NCBI RefSeq assembly: GCF_020520425.1
Contig: NC_079489.1
Coordinates: forward strand, 16,206,001 to 16,270,000
Length of the DNA: 64,000 bases
Reading direction: 5' to 3'
Source of the DNA: Spinacia oleracea
Lineage: Eukaryota; Streptophyta; Magnoliopsida; Caryophyllales; Amaranthaceae
Shown: positions 46,561 through 59,876 of the stretch, one piece after another
Position numbering within the stretch: position 1 is the first letter of the stretch
Layout of the letters: every line of letters begins with the position of its first letter
Notes under the pieces: model-generated
The model's database searches: none
What the model saw: the letters and a program-made list of their open reading frames with translations, nothing else
Told to the model about the DNA's origin: nothing
Position numbers and translations under genes: made by a program

Positions 46561-47509
46561 GTAAGCTGACAGATCCTCATGAGGTATGACTCTTTTAGAT
46601 TTATGCATTACTACTGTATACCATTATAAATACATGTGCGTAAAGCATAACTGAAGTTTACCATCGTTGAGGAACAACTAAAAATTTCGAATTAAAAATG
46701 TGTATTTAATTAGTCAGTAATATGAGATACGTAATTCACAAAGTTCCACTAATCTAGGAGGATCATGGTTATTTTTTTTTGTTACAAATTTCTATTTACT
46801 CATTTTATTTTATTTTTCCACAAATTTTATTTTTCCACAAATTAAGTTTTTTTTCTCTTATAAATATATCCTTCAACTTTTCATTTATTCCATTAAATTT
46901 TATCTTTTCCAAAATTAAAAGCAAATGGATCACACCTATGGATCTCTCACACCTATGGATCACACCAATCTCACCAATTCAAAACACAAGAAACCCTAAA
47001 AATTAAAAATCCCCAAATTCAAACCCTAGCCATGAAAAATGCCCAAATTGAAAATAACCACCACCACCGGCGGCCGGACTCAAGCAGCCTCGACCACCGG
47101 CGGCAGCGGCTCAACCCTAAGCATCGCAGCACCGTCGTCGCCGAAACCCACACCACCACTTCCGACAAACACCCCCCAAAACCCTCCACCCACACCCGCT
47201 CGCGAACACCCTTTCACCACCCAGTTCGCGACCCATCTCCGCCCAGCCCAGAACCACCGTCCAGCTTGCCCTCGACGCCGGCCACCCACATTCACCGTCA
47301 CCGTCCAACTCCACCAACCATATCGCCCAAAACCTGTTCGCGACCCACAACCCAAACCCAGATCCACTCGCCCCCAGCCTGTTCGCGAACCCAACAAACC
47401 AACCACCCTGCCGTTCGCAACCCATATCTGTCGCGCAGACCCGATTGCGATCCTACCCACCCACCCACCTCTGGGTTTCTGTTTGACGCAAAACAGCAAG
47501 GAAGGGCTC

Positions 47510-47549
<40 letters not shown>

Positions 47550-48491
47550 AAACGAAAAAGAAATAAGACGGATTGTTCTAAGGGGGAACTTACCTCATTC
47601 CGTGTTCCTTCGGTTGATGATGCAAATTAGGTTTATGAGAATTTTTTTTGGGTTGTGAATTATATTAAAGGGATGCAGTTGTTACCCAAAAAAAAAAAAA
47701 AATAAAATAAAATAAAATTATGGGTTAACAACGTGGTTCCTAAGGTGAACAGTTCTCTGTTGTCTGTTGATATATATTATGATAATGAGAATGATGATGA
47801 GAAAGTGGAAGAATGAAAAGACGCAATGGAAATTGAGAAAGGATATGTATCTATATGCAGTTGAAACAGGAACAACCTAAACTTGCTACATACCCAAGCC
47901 GTCATTCCTGATCCTATCCATTTGTGTTACATTACGCTTTTGATTTTTTTTGGAACTTTTTATTTTATTTTTTATATTCTTTTTGGTATGTAACCCTCTG
48001 TTGGGAAACATAACGATTTTTATTCTTTTATTTCTGTGGAACTCATAAACAAACGTATCTCTAAAATCATGACTAGTTATTTATTATGTTTTCTATTCAA
48101 ATCTAGTACGTTGGAACTTAACTTTGAGGCTAACTTAGTTTGCCAACCGTTGATCGGAGGGCGCTCTAATCGGTATATATTAGTATTGTGTATTTCTACT
48201 TTTTGTTAATGCCAACAGGGGAAATGAATGCAAACTTAACTTAAATTGATCACTTGAATCCGTCTCACTACTCTCTTCTCGATGTAAGTTTATAAAATTT
48301 TATTTCTCGTTTTTAATTTTATTTTCGTTTATTAAAATTAATTTCAATTTTCCTTAAATTCATTTAGGAAGTTTAGATTAATTTTTATAAAAATAATTTA
48401 TTTAATTTATTGCTTTATATTTATGCTAATTGATTACTGCTGCATTTAGTGAAAGTTTGCTTTTGTTGTCATCACCAAAAAGGGGGAATAT
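46561..48491 (+). other. Extra region between pol and the 3' LTR
   Basis: About 1.9 kb. 46990-47508 differs sharply in composition from the rest of the element: GC-rich and C-biased, with an open frame from 47032 giving a Pro/His/Thr-rich, low-complexity protein. It begins with AAACCCTA-type leader words and ends in an A tract (47509-47543). The position is where Sireviruses may carry an envelope-like or other extra gene, but no membrane segment or signal peptide was seen. The remainder is AT-rich and non-coding. Confidence 0.6.
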
Positions 48492-49770
48492 TGTTGACCC
48501 TAAAGTTTTGATGATGACAAAGCAAACTCCTGACAATTGGTTAAGTTATGTTGCATAATAGGTTCCGAGATCCTTAGAGGGATAATGCTAAGTTAAGGAG
48601 ATCCTGAGTTGGATAAACTAAGCAACGTGGAATATAAGCAAGTAATTGATCCATGTCAGACACTACATTGAAGAAATAATCATTAAGCAAGGCGAGATCC
48701 TTAGGCGAGTTCCTAAGGCGAGATCCTCATATATTATGTGGATCCTCGGCGTTCCAGAGAAGGAACAAATTGGGAAGTCTTCGAGTGAAGCTTCTAAAGG
48801 TGCAACATGAAGACTACAACATATGAGTTTATGTTTTAGGATTTATGTAAGTATTTAATAAAGTTTATAAGTAATTTGGTATGAAAGGGACATAGTATTT
48901 TGGTACGTTTTAAATGAAATATGTTAACTGTAATTATAAAAGAGTTTTAACTTGGAAAATCTTTTTAATAAATAAAATGTATTTAATTAATAAATGAAAC
49001 ATAGGATTCTGATTTATTCTCCTTGTTTCTCAAGTAAAAGTTTTTCCACGTTCCTTGAAACTCTCCCCACGTATTTCTGTTCAACGTACATTTAGTGTTT
49101 TGATTTGGTCTCCCTTGTTTCTCTCCAACTATGCCCATGTTACTGAGCAGTAACTGTTAGTGGGTAGTTGAGGAGAACATGGGTACCAAACCCTAAGTAG
49201 AACTCTCCTATAAAAGGAGAAGAGTGTTAGATTTTCAAAACACAACTGATCTTTGCAAAATATATCTTAAGAGCTTAAACGTTTTAAAAGAGAATCAGTT
49301 TTCAAAAGAGTGTCCCTTGAGTTCCTTATTACTTTGAGCTTTATTACGTACTAGAGTTTTATATCAAATTGTATTTTGGGTTTAAGGGTTGAGTGATCCT
49401 TAATTGACTTAGAGTTAAGTCAAAGAGAAACAGAGCGACTTAGAGTTAAGTCAAAGAGAAAAGGAGCGACTTAGAGTTAAGTCAGAGAGAGAAAGAGGAG
49501 CACAGTAATCAAAGGGGATTGCTGTGGGGAACTCGTGTTCGAGAGGAACTCGAGTTAAAGAGTGTATTTGTAATAGAGTTATTGCATTAATACAAAAGAG
49601 TAGTGAGGTTCTTCTTGATTAGGGTCAAGAAGGTTCCTCCATTTTATATCTTTCTTCGCTCATTATTCTCAGTCTCTTTATTGTTTAAATTCCGCAAGAA
49701 ACTTACCCAAGTTCCCAAGAAACAATTCACCCCCCCTCTTGTCAAGTGTTCCTACTGAACTATCAGAGAT

Positions 49771-50117
49771 GTTTATTCACTTCCTATTATTGTATTAATC
49801 AAAATTAAGGTACGCCGTACATCATCCTACTAACATCACAAAAACTACGATAGGCAGCCATAACGTAGTTACTAAAATGAGCTACACTATCTCTTGCAAT
49901 CCAGCTAAAATTTTAAGCTTTATAAGCTGAGAAATTAAGCATTAACGGTCTAGCTTTACAAGCTCCGTGCAACTTGCAAGTCACCTCTTCTTAAAACCCA
50001 TAAACAGGTCTTAGTTGACCACTTGACCCAAATTAGAATACAGCGATACGAGATAAATATAATACTATTATTGCCAAACCACTATTTGAATTGAACAAGA
50101 ATATGAGATTTGGTGCT
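49771..50117. other. Gap between two copia elements
   Basis: AT-rich, no frame or repeat recognised. The original host sequence continues here from 40088 once the Sirevirus-type element and one GAGAT copy are discounted. Confidence 0.5.
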
Positions 50118-53100
50118 TGAAGAAGTTCTTGAATTAGAACTTCTGATTGAGAGAAGAAGAGAAGGAAATTTTATTGATTGAGAATCAGAATGATTCTTGT
50201 TACAGATTACAAGCAAAGCACATCAGCTTATATAGTAGTGTGTTAGTTTACTAGGCAAACAAACACAACTGAAAGAGTTAGTTATAACTAACTATTACAT
50301 CATGTAACAACTTGAGCCATGTCACCAATCTGTGTACTGCAGTGCCATGTCATTAATCTGTGCATCATGATCTTCAGATGTCATTAGTTGAGACAGTAAT
50401 GCAGTGATCAACGCAGCTCTTGTATTGGAATGATCTTGCTTATGTGTGCTGTTGTCTTGCTTCTGATCATATACTCCAATAGCCCCCCTCAAGCTAGGTG
50501 GGGATAGCATATCTAGCTTGGATAACAAGTCAGAGTGTTGAGGATAGGACAACACTTTTGTTAGCACATCAGCTAACTGATCAGAAGTAGGAACAAAAGT
50601 GAGATCAATCAAACCTTCTAACACCTTATCCCTAGTGAAATGACAATCTAGCTCAATGTGTTTAGTTCTTTCATGATGAACTGGATTCTTTGCAATGTGG
50701 ATTGCAGACTGATTATCACATTTAAGTTGAACTGGACTTAGGTTAGAAATACCCATTTCTTGCAATAATCGAACCAACCAAGTTATTTCTGAAGCTGCAG
50801 CTGCCATAGCTCTATACTCAGCTTCAGAAGATGATCTGGATATGGTACCTTGCTTTTTGGATTTCCAGGATATAGGGCTTATACCAAGAAGCATGACATA
50901 ACCAGTTACAGATCTCCTGGTATCTGGACAAGCAGCCCAATCAGAATCACAATAGGCTTGTAAAATCAACTGAGAAGAGGATTGTATGAATATCCCTTGA
51001 CCAACTGTATGAGCCACATACCTAAGCAGGTGATGTAAAGCATAAAAATGAGACACCTTAGGGGATTGCATAAACTGACTAAGAGTTTGTACTGCAAAAG
51101 AAAGGTTTGGCCTTGTGTGAGTGAGGAAATTAAGCTTGCCTACTAAACACCTGTACTGAGTGGGATCAGTATATGGTTCATCTACTGAATCAGTGAGCTT
51201 AAGTTTGACAGGAAGGGGTGTTTTAGCTAGTTTGGATACATCCAAGGTACAATCTTCCAAGAGTTCCCTAGTGAACTTGGATTGTGTGAGAAAAACACCA
51301 TTCTGAACTCTAGAAATTTCAATTCCCAGAAAATAGCTCAGTTCACCCAAATCCTTGATGCTGAACTTTTTGTGCAAGTGAGACTTGAGAGCAATGATTT
51401 CTGAGTGATGAGGCCCAGTGACCAATATGTCATCAACATAAACTGCAACCAGAGTGTGTTCATTGTTCTGTGTCTTAATGAAAAGAGAGTAGTCATTTTT
51501 TGACTGAACAAAACCAAGATGAAGCAGTTCAGAAGTAAGTTTGGCAAACCATTGCCTGCTTGCTTGTTTCAAACCATATAGGGACTTTTTGAACCTACAC
51601 ACCTTGCTTTCTGGGTTAGGAATTCCATTAGGAACCTTCATGTATACTTCTTCTGTTAGATCACCATGCAGAAATGCATTATTGATGTCCAGTTGATGGA
51701 TGATCCAACCCTTAGTGACAGCCAAAGCAATCAAACACCTGACAGTTGCCATTTTTACAACTGGTGAAAACGTTTCTGCATAATCTACTCCATACTTCTG
51801 AGTAAACCCTTTAGCCACAAGTCTGGCTTTGAACCTTTCAATAGAACCATCTTTCTTCATCTTTACTCTGTAAACCCACTTACAACCAATAGCCTTCTTG
51901 CCTTTTGGAAGAATACACATATCCCAAGTGTGATTAGCAGTGAGAGCATCAATTTCCTTGTTCATTGCTACAACCCAATCTGCAGACTGAGATGCTTCAT
52001 TAAAGTTAACAGGTTCAGGAGCTTTAATAGCTTGTGATGCCAAAGCTTTGTGAAAAACAGGAAGTTCACTGTAACTAACAATGTTGCACCAACTTAGTTC
52101 AGAAACAGTACACACATAATCATCCAACCAAGTTAGAGGTTTGTGTATTCTAGTAGACTGTCTAGGTTCAGGATTGAATGGTGGTTCAGGTTCAACAAAT
52201 GTGTGTGTTTCAGGTTCAGTAATTGTGTGTGTTTCAGGTTCAAGGTCTGTGTTTGGTGAATTTGTATCTGTAGTTGGGGAATCTGGTTCTGATGGTATAT
52301 CAAATACATCAGGAATGTCAAAATCTGTATTTAAATCAAATGGAGTGTGGATTGGAAGAAAAATAGGGCTTGTGTTTGTGTGTTGGGTGGCTGAAATGTG
52401 AAATGGTAGATGTTTTTCACGAAAATGGACATCCCTGGAAACAACAATCTGTTTTGTTTCTAGATTGCGCATTCTATAGGCCTTCTGATCAGGTGGATAA
52501 CCAACTAAAACACAATGGATGGATCTAGGATCAAACTTTGATCTATTGGCTTTGATTGTTGAAACATAGCCAAGACAACCATCAGGGCCGGTCCTGACAT
52601 TTTGAGGGCCCTAGGCGAAATAAGGGATTTGGGCCCCTTCCAAAATAATACGCCTTTAATTGAAATAATATTTTTATTTTTTTTATTTTTTATGAGATCC
52701 ATTATATTGTTGAATTCAAATCAATAAAACCTTACTATATTTCCTTTGTAGGATCCTAAAATTTCAAAATCCGGCTCTAGCCGATTTCTCGAAATATTTC
52801 AATAAAAAAAATACTCATTTAATTACAAGATAATTAATATGCGTAAAGAGATATTTTTTGAAAATAAAGGTTCATTTTAAGCATATAAAAATATCAGTTA
52901 ATCTTATCTTCATTAAAATGCTTATCTATTTTAAAACTTATAAACCCATAGTCCATCAAATAAGCATTTTTATGCTCAAATATAGTTTATATCAATTAGA
53001 ACTAAGTACTAAAAGTCAAATACTACATACATAAAATCAACGTAAAACACAAAAATAAAAATATTGACAAAGTTTAAAAAGAAAAGAGTTAGTAAGGGGA

Positions 53101-56052
53101 GTCGAACCCTAGACCTCTAAGTAGATATCAAAACTTTAAAACCTACTTTATACCAATGAGCCAAGGAAATAACATGTATATTTAATGCGTTGTTTATTAC
53201 TAGTACTAAATTACTGGATAGACAATTATTTGGGCCCCTTTCCGCCTTGGGCCCTAGGCGGTCGCACCCCTCGCCTACCCCCTAGGGTCGGCCCTGACAA
53301 CCATAAACTCTTAAGTGATCTAACTGAACTGGGGATTTGTTTAATCTCTCATAAGGTATTTCAAAATTGATGCTACTTAGGGGCATTCTGTTGATAAGAT
53401 GAGTAGCAGTAAGCAAGCATTCACCCCAAAATCTCACTGGAAGTCTAGATTGGAAAAACAAAGCTCTAGCTGTTTCCAGTAAGTGTCTATGCTTCCTCTC
53501 AACCACTCCATTCTGTTATGGAGTGTCTGTACAGCTCTTCTGATGTTTGATCCCAAACTTATGATACAAAGGTAGGATTCTGCCTTCACAAAGTTCCTTG
53601 GCATTATCAGTTCTAAAACACTTCACCTTCAAGCCATATTGAGTATCAGCAAAATTCAAGAAATTGGATAGAATATCAACAGAATCAGATTTATGTTTCA
53701 TTAAGAAAGTCCATGTATTCCTTGAATAGTCATCTACAATTTTAAGAAAGAATGTACAATTGTCATGAGTCTTTGCTTTATAGGGGCCCCATACATCAAT
53801 GTGAAGTAACTCAAAACACTGAAAAGTCTTAGTATGACTAATAGGGAAAGGCTGTCTACATTGTTTAGCCTTAGGACAAATTTGACAAAAACTGTCACAA
53901 TTTCTTCCAACAGATGGCAAAGATTTATTCACTAGATGGAGTTTATCAAAAGGTAGATGACCTATCCTTAAGTGCCACAACTTGATATCTTCAGTAACTG
54001 AAACCAGAACTTCTGAACTTGAGTTGTTCTGCAACATTTTATTCTCCAAATCACTTTCAACCACAGCATACAATCCCGACTCTATCTTACCAAGAACCAC
54101 TGAAGTTTTCTGAGAATGTTCCTGAATCATACACTTGTCATGAGTGAATGTCACAGGAAAGATCTTTACACAATTTATGAGTAGAGATAAGGTTAAAATG
54201 ACAGTTAAGCACATGTAGAACATTCTTAAGCATAATATTCTTCCCAATTAAAACATCACCAATATGTTTTACCTCAACTTTCTTACCATCAGCAACTGTT
54301 ATAGTCCTAACATCTTCTTTCAACTCAGAAAATGTATGAAATAACTCCAAATTAGAACAAATATGATCTGTAGCTCCACCATCAACAATCCATCTTGTAT
54401 TAAATGACGTGATTAGACATGTACCTGCCACATTAGCTGCATGAACAGGCTGTTCTTGCTCATTGATTAGGCTTAAAAATTGCTGATATTGTTCTTCAGA
54501 AATGTGAGTGACACTCTCATCACTTGGAACATCTTCAGTACCTTGCATCACTCCTGCAAATCTTTTGCCTCTGTGACCAGGTGGATATCCATGTAATTTC
54601 CAGCATCTTTCCATTGAATGACCTGCCATGTTGCAGTGATTACAGAAGAAGGAATTTCCAGTTCTTTTGTTTGAAACTGCAAACTTGTTATTGCCAGGAC
54701 CCTGTATTATCTTGGGCTGATAAACCTTGTTGTTATTGTAGTTGTTATTCCTTCTATCATCAGCAACTGCAAACACCATTGGCTTCACTTCTTGGTCTTC
54801 AGACATTCTTTGTTGCTTTTCATCTTGAACAAGCAATCTGTAAGCAGTAGCAATGCTTGGTAAAGGGTTCATCATAAGAAGGTTAGTTCTCACTTGAGAG
54901 TGTTTCTTGTGTAACTTCATCAACAGCTGGATTAACCTTTCTTCCTCCTTTTCTTGGACAAACTTCTGACTGACATTAATATTACAAGTACAACCAGTAC
55001 AAATGCAGACTGGTACATCCTTGGCACTATTCAGTTCATCCCAAATCATTTTTATCTTGGTGAAAAAATCAGTGATGCTGCTATCTCCTTGTGAAACTTC
55101 ACTTAGACTTTGTTGCAATCCATAGAATTATGGTCATGAAGTGACTGAAAAACGTTCTTCCAAATCTTTCCAAATGTCTCTTGCAGTTGGAAGAAACACT
55201 ACACTTTTGGCAATTGTAGGACTTAGAGACCTTAACAAGTATGCCATGACCATGCTGTTACATCTATCCCATGCTTGATAGTCTGCATGATTGAGAGCTG
55301 GTTTAGGAAAGATCCATCAATGAAACGAACTTTGTTCTTGACTGCAAAAGCTAACAATATGCCTCTCTTACATTCTGCATAGCCCTCTCCATCAAATTTG
55401 TCTGATACAACTGCAGCTTAAGGATTTTCTGAAGTATGTATGAAGTACACACTGTTAGGATCTTGCATTGCTTCTGTTCCCATGATAATTTCAAGAGATA
55501 ATCTTCAAGAAATCAAACAGAGAATTTTGATTGAACTTTGATTTGAATTGTCAGGATTGTTTTCTGATTTTGATTAACAGATTCTGAAAAAATTGCTAAG
55601 TGTTTAACAAAAAACTTGCTGCTGTTCTTTTAACAGTTTTAATGAAATGCGGAAAGTTTGGCAGGATCTGAAGCCTGCTCTGATACCATGAAGAAGTTCT
55701 TGAATTAGAACTTCTGAATGAGAGAAGAAGAGAAGGAAATTTTATTGATTGAGAATCAGAATGATTCTTGTTACAGATTACAAGCAAAGCACATCAGCTT
55801 ATATAGTAGTGTGTTAGTTTACTAGGCAAACAAACACAACTGAAAGAGTTAGTTATAACTAACTATTACATCATGTAACAACTTGAGCCATGCCACCAAT
55901 CTGTGTACTGCAGTGCCATGTCATTAATCTGTGCATCATGATCTTCAGATGTCAGTAGTTGAGACAGTAATGCAGTGATTAACGCAGCTCTTGTATTGGA
56001 CTGATCTTGCTTATGTGTGCTGCTGTCTTGCTTCTGATCATATACTCCAATA
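50118..56052 (-). mobile_element. Ty1/copia LTR retrotransposon, broken, with hAT insertion
   Basis: LTRs of 364 bp at 50118-50481 (3') and 55689-56052 (5'), flanked by 5-bp repeats GTGCT (50113-50117 and 56053-56057). On the element's strand the LTR starts TATTGG rather than TG and ends CA. The primer-binding site TGGTATCAGAGC directly follows the 5' LTR, and a TTGAGGGGGG purine tract precedes the 3' LTR. Gag with a zinc knuckle [14 protein letters not shown] lies around 54.3-55.5 kb, protease and integrase around 53.3-54.4 kb, and RT/RNase H (catalytic YVDDILVTG; QLKCDNQSAIHIAKNP) around 50.3-52.5 kb. About six LTR differences in 364 bp make it older than the neighbouring element. About four or five breaks are estimated in the coding part besides the hAT insertion. 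Lineage probably Ale/Retrofit-like by RT wording (low confidence). Confidence 0.9.
52583..53296. mobile_element. hAT-type element inserted in the copia element
   Basis: 714 bp with inverted ends CAGGGCCGGTCCTGA and (reverse) CAGGGCCGACCCTAG, and subterminal GGGCCCTAGGCG at both sides. Flanked by perfect 8-bp repeats ACAACCAT (52575-52582 and 53297-53304). AT-rich core without transposase. A tRNA-like module lies at 53099-53165 (minus strand reads as A-box then B-box). It inserted after the copia element did. Confidence 0.92.
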
Positions 56053-56057
56053 GTGCT

Positions 56058-56248
56058 TAAGCCTATGGGAGTGAATATTATTAGTTGCATATAGTTATAT
56101 ATTTTGAAAAAAAACTAAAGTCTACGGGTGACCTAGAGATGTACAAGGCACGAGATGACTAATGGTAGGTGGAACTACTCCAGTTAAGATCGAGGGGGGG
56201 GGGGTTGTTTGCCGTGAGACTTTTAGTTGCCCCACACGGATGGAGAGT
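56058..56248. other. Short spacer before the CACTA element
   Basis: Contains a run of about ten G residues (near 56192-56204). Nothing else recognised. Confidence 0.4.
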
Positions 56249-56932
56249 CACTACTACAAAAACACCTTTATAAGTCGGCTTTTTATTGTCGCCTCAAATT
56301 AATGTGTGACACCAAAACATGTAAAGTCCCACTTTATAAAACAGGCGACACATAAAGTTGATAGCAGATATTTCAAAGATACTAGTGTTTCGCCTATGTT
56401 ATAAAGCGGGACTCCAAAAGTTTTTGTGTCGCACATTAGTAACAGGCGACACCTATTTCTTCTATATATTTTTTTTCAATATTTTTTTTAAAATCAAATA
56501 AATACTTTCAGTGTCGCCTGTGTTAAAAAATGAGACTCTAAAGGTTTTGGTGTCGCTTATTTTAACAGGCGACACCTATTTATTCTTAATATTCATTTCA
56601 AATGTTTTTTTAAAATCAAATGAAATAATTTTAACGTTGCCTGTGATATAAACTGGGACTCTAAAAATATTGTTTTCGCACATTAAAACAAGCGACCTAT
56701 CCCTTCCATTAAAATATTATTAATAATAACAATAATAATAAAATTAAAAAAAATTAAAAAAAGAATCACGGGACAAAATTTTCCTAAACATTTCCCATAA
56801 ACAAAAACTAAAAACTTCCAAGAGTTGGAAGTTTGGAACCCTTGAGTCCTTAACCTACTCTCAATCTCTCACGCCAGAATCACATCAATCTTCCTCCCCC
56901 CAAAACCTCTCGTAATCCCGCGGTTCCCACAA

Positions 56933-57757
56933 ATGGTGATACTGTAGAAAGGAACAATATGCTCAGCTTGGAATTACAGCGCTCAAAGATTTCCTACTTG
57001 TTCAATCAATGGTCTTCTCACCATCTTTGATTCTCCTGACGCTGCTTCCTCTTCTCCCTTCTCTCCTTCTTCCTCTTTTCAGGTATGATCCTCCCTATTT
57101 TCCCCAATCAATTGCAATTTCTTTTTCTAGACAAATTCATTTCGTTAATTGCCCATCTTTGTGTTTATATAATGTATGCATTTTCAGTTAAATATACAAT
57201 CTTTTATTTGTTGAACTTTTTTTTTTGCTAGTAGTATGTTTGTTGTTCTATGTATGAATCAATTGAATATATGATGAAAGTTTTTGAATGTTGGTTTATT
57301 GATATTCTGGAGCATGGTGATCTTTTTGATTTTAATGATAACAATTATTATTAGAGTTGTCTAATTGGGGTTTTGGGTCGGATTGTGTGTGCATCGTATC
57401 ATGTCGGGTAGATCATCTATGGTATGGCAGCTCTATTCATAATGTGTGTGAGATGTTGATGTAATTCCGAATTATAATTCAATTTAACATTTTTCAGTGT
57501 ATCAATATTTGGGGGTTAATCTAATATCTGTTGAGTTTTGGGGAATTAAGTTAGAGGGTATATATCTAATTTCTTCCACTGAAGCTTCTGAAGTAGTATG
57601 ATGCAACTTTCATGTGACAATTAACATGAGATTAGATGTGGTTTTAGGTACATGAGGGTAGCATTGTGAAGGTCGCATGGGTTCCTCCAGAGTATGGAGA
57701 TGCCATCGCGTGCATTTTGGATGATGGGACATTATCATTGTGGGAAGAAGTTAGGAG
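56933..57757 (+). pseudogene. Captured fragment of the nucleoporin SEH1 gene (first two exons)
   Basis: SEH1 is a WD40 nucleoporin of the Nup107-160 (Y) complex and of the TORC1-regulating SEA/GATOR complex. Exon 1 (56933-57082) reads KGTICSAWNYSAQRFPTCSI and NGLLTIFDSPDAASSS, matching the plant SEH1 N-terminus; an in-frame TAG at 56945 follows four codons after the ATG. A donor GTATGA and an acceptor TTTTAG bound a 565-bp intron. Exon 2 (57648-57757) reads VHEGSIVKVAWVPPEYGDAI and ACILDDGTLSLWEEV, the first WD40 blade, ending at donor GTAAGG. No later exons were found. Introns are retained, so capture was from genomic DNA. The early stop and missing blades mean it cannot make SEH1. Confidence 0.85.
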
Positions 57758-59876
57758 GTAAGGCTAACTCAAACCTCTTGTTTCATTCATACAAAGAAAT
57801 CATTTCTGCACATGTCAATTTTTGCCGTATGTCTTTTCTATAGTGATTGTACTTCCCTTCTTAAAGAAGGCATTGCTGAAATTGTATGCTCGTGTAAGCC
57901 TTATAGCCTAGAGAACTATGTCGTAACTAGTTTCAGATGTCCGCATTACAAGTAGAGTAATGCTTTACAAATCTTATGCTACCCTTTTGGCCTTTTCCCT
58001 ACACCGTTAATGACTACTAGTAATAAGTAAGATATTTATTCAGGCTCATTAACCCCCTACTTAAAGAGGATGACAAGAAATTAAGTAGGCGACTTAATTC
58101 ATCATCAAATATTGAGGATACTGTCATTGAGTATTCTTGTACAGACAAAATATGAATATGTGCAACACTTACTTCCATACTTGTGAATAATCTATTTTTT
58201 AAAATTGCAATGTATGTTACACAAATGTTTCTCTTTTCTGAAATGTTAGTATTAAATGTTTAAATATTTTCATTCTTCATTCTGCAATTCGTTAAATATT
58301 CAATTTATATAACAAACAACCACTTAGTAAAACTCTTAGGAGGAGTACTTTCAAAAATAAAACAAAAATATTAAGCACTTCCCTTCTGCCGGGAATTTTC
58401 ATCAGATTCTTGCCTTTTGCACAGTTGTTAGGCGACCGCAACCATACATCTGATACATTATGGTGGCTGATGGAATAAGCAGGAAGGCCAGGAACTAATA
58501 ATATACTAATGATGTCTAATTAAGAGCAACCCCTGTTAGGAGACAATTTAAACGAATTTAGTATTTAAATAGAAAAAAGACAGCCATGTCAAAGGCCTGT
58601 GCATTTTCTGAAATAAAGATTAGCAAATTCACAATCCATCACAAACAATATGCAATCTAGCTGCTGACATAACAATAAGCCAATATCAAGCTATTGCTAA
58701 TGCAAAAAATGAATAGGATCACAGTTTACTTATACAAATCCATGATGGCGGCTCCAATAGGCCTCCAGTATTCATCACAATAATATAAACCACCACCATT
58801 CCAAATTCTGACTTTGTAGGGTGATGGGACTTGGGAGGCATACATGTTAATAATCTTACCTTTAAAGCCTTAAACAAGACATGCCAACTAACAGAAATGG
58901 TTAGGAGGAAAATGAGAATGATAGGATATCGTCCATATACTAACTATGCATGAAGATATATATAATTGCTATGCATAATTTCATAATTGCATATATATAG
59001 AACATATAGAAGGTCTGTAAAACTAAACTGAAACTTCTAACGACCAGAGAGAAGGTTCCAGATCGAATATCCAACAGGATAGTTCTAAGGTGCTGTGTGC
59101 AGGTTGTTTGGTTTGCAACTTGTGCTTCCTTCTTCCTTACTGTTTGCAGGTTTCTTGTGTTTTTTTTACTGTTTGTTGTCCATCAGTTGCTGGATTTTGG
59201 GCTAATGTTGGGGTGTTTGTTCTGCATGCTTCTTCTGCTCTGTTCTGGTTCTGCACAATGGTGTTAATGCTTGTTGTTTTCTGTTAGTGCTTGCAGTGTT
59301 CTGCTTTGTGTTTCTGGTGTTTTGTGTGCTCTGTTGGGTGGCCTGCAGCTGTCTGTTGCTTGCTGGCCCCTTGTGTGTTTAGTTGTGTGCCTTGGTGCTG
59401 CTGGTGTTGGGTAGTTGTTGCTTTTGGTGCTTGTTTTTCGGGGTTGCGGGTTGTGCACCAGTTTATGTAGTTGGTTTGTTTTGGGGTTGGGGGTTGTGCA
59501 CCAGTTTACAGAAACATAGTTGGTTTGTTTCATGTGATTGATTTGTTTCATATAAAATGTTAACACAACTTTTGGGTGTAATTCCCTCTGAAACGTATGG
59601 TTCTGTATTTCTGCTTGCAGGGATGTATTTCTGTGAGCATGCTTTTGCATCGCAAATGTAATTCTCTTATTTGCAGATATTTCCGGTTCCTTATCCTATC
59701 ATTTAGTAGACAGGAATGTGATTTCAGATCATTTGTTAGATGTGGATGCCTTATTCCTTAAATTATGTTTTTAATCAAAGATGGTTAATTACACGAACAT
59801 CTGTTATGCCTTAATAGATTGATAAATTTGTATATGAATTGGTTTTGGTATCTGATTGTTTCGAATGTTCGTGTAG
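57758..59876. other. CACTA interior between the two captured genes
   Basis: Mostly unassigned. 58043-58162 follows a TTATTCAG acceptor-like site and is open on the plus strand (LINPLLKEDDKKLSRRLNSS...). 58735-58865 is open on the minus strand (INMYASQVPSPYKVRIWNGG, then YYCDEYWRPIGAAIMDLYK). Both may be scraps of further captured genes, but no family is recognised. 59080-59530 is strongly T/G-biased with a 65-codon Cys-rich frame that I do not believe is a gene. Confidence 0.4.

Larger units (their letters stand above)
40094..49765 (+). mobile_element. Sirevirus-type Ty1/copia LTR retrotransposon, looks whole
   Basis: LTRs of 1,274 bp at 40094-41367 and 48492-49765 (TGTTGACCC...AACTATCA), flanked by perfect 5-bp repeats GAGAT (40089-40093 and 49766-49770). 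A primer-binding site TGGTATCAGAGC (initiator Met tRNA) lies just inside the 5' LTR, and a purine tract AAAAAGGGGGAATAT before the 3' LTR. Gag and pol are long and open, with all expected domains and no break noticed. About three LTR differences were counted, so the insertion is recent on an evolutionary scale. Large Gag with two zinc knuckles, long LTRs and an extra 1.9 kb after pol suggest the Sirevirus/Maximus-SIRE lineage. Confidence 0.93.

Noticed and set aside
47032-47658. 208-codon Pro/His-rich frame as an envelope gene
   Set aside because: No signal peptide, no membrane segment, ends in a translated A tract; envelope identity not supported.
59090-59287. 65-codon hydrophobic Cys-rich frame in the CACTA interior
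   Set aside because: T/G-biased sequence gives such frames by chance; no conserved motif.
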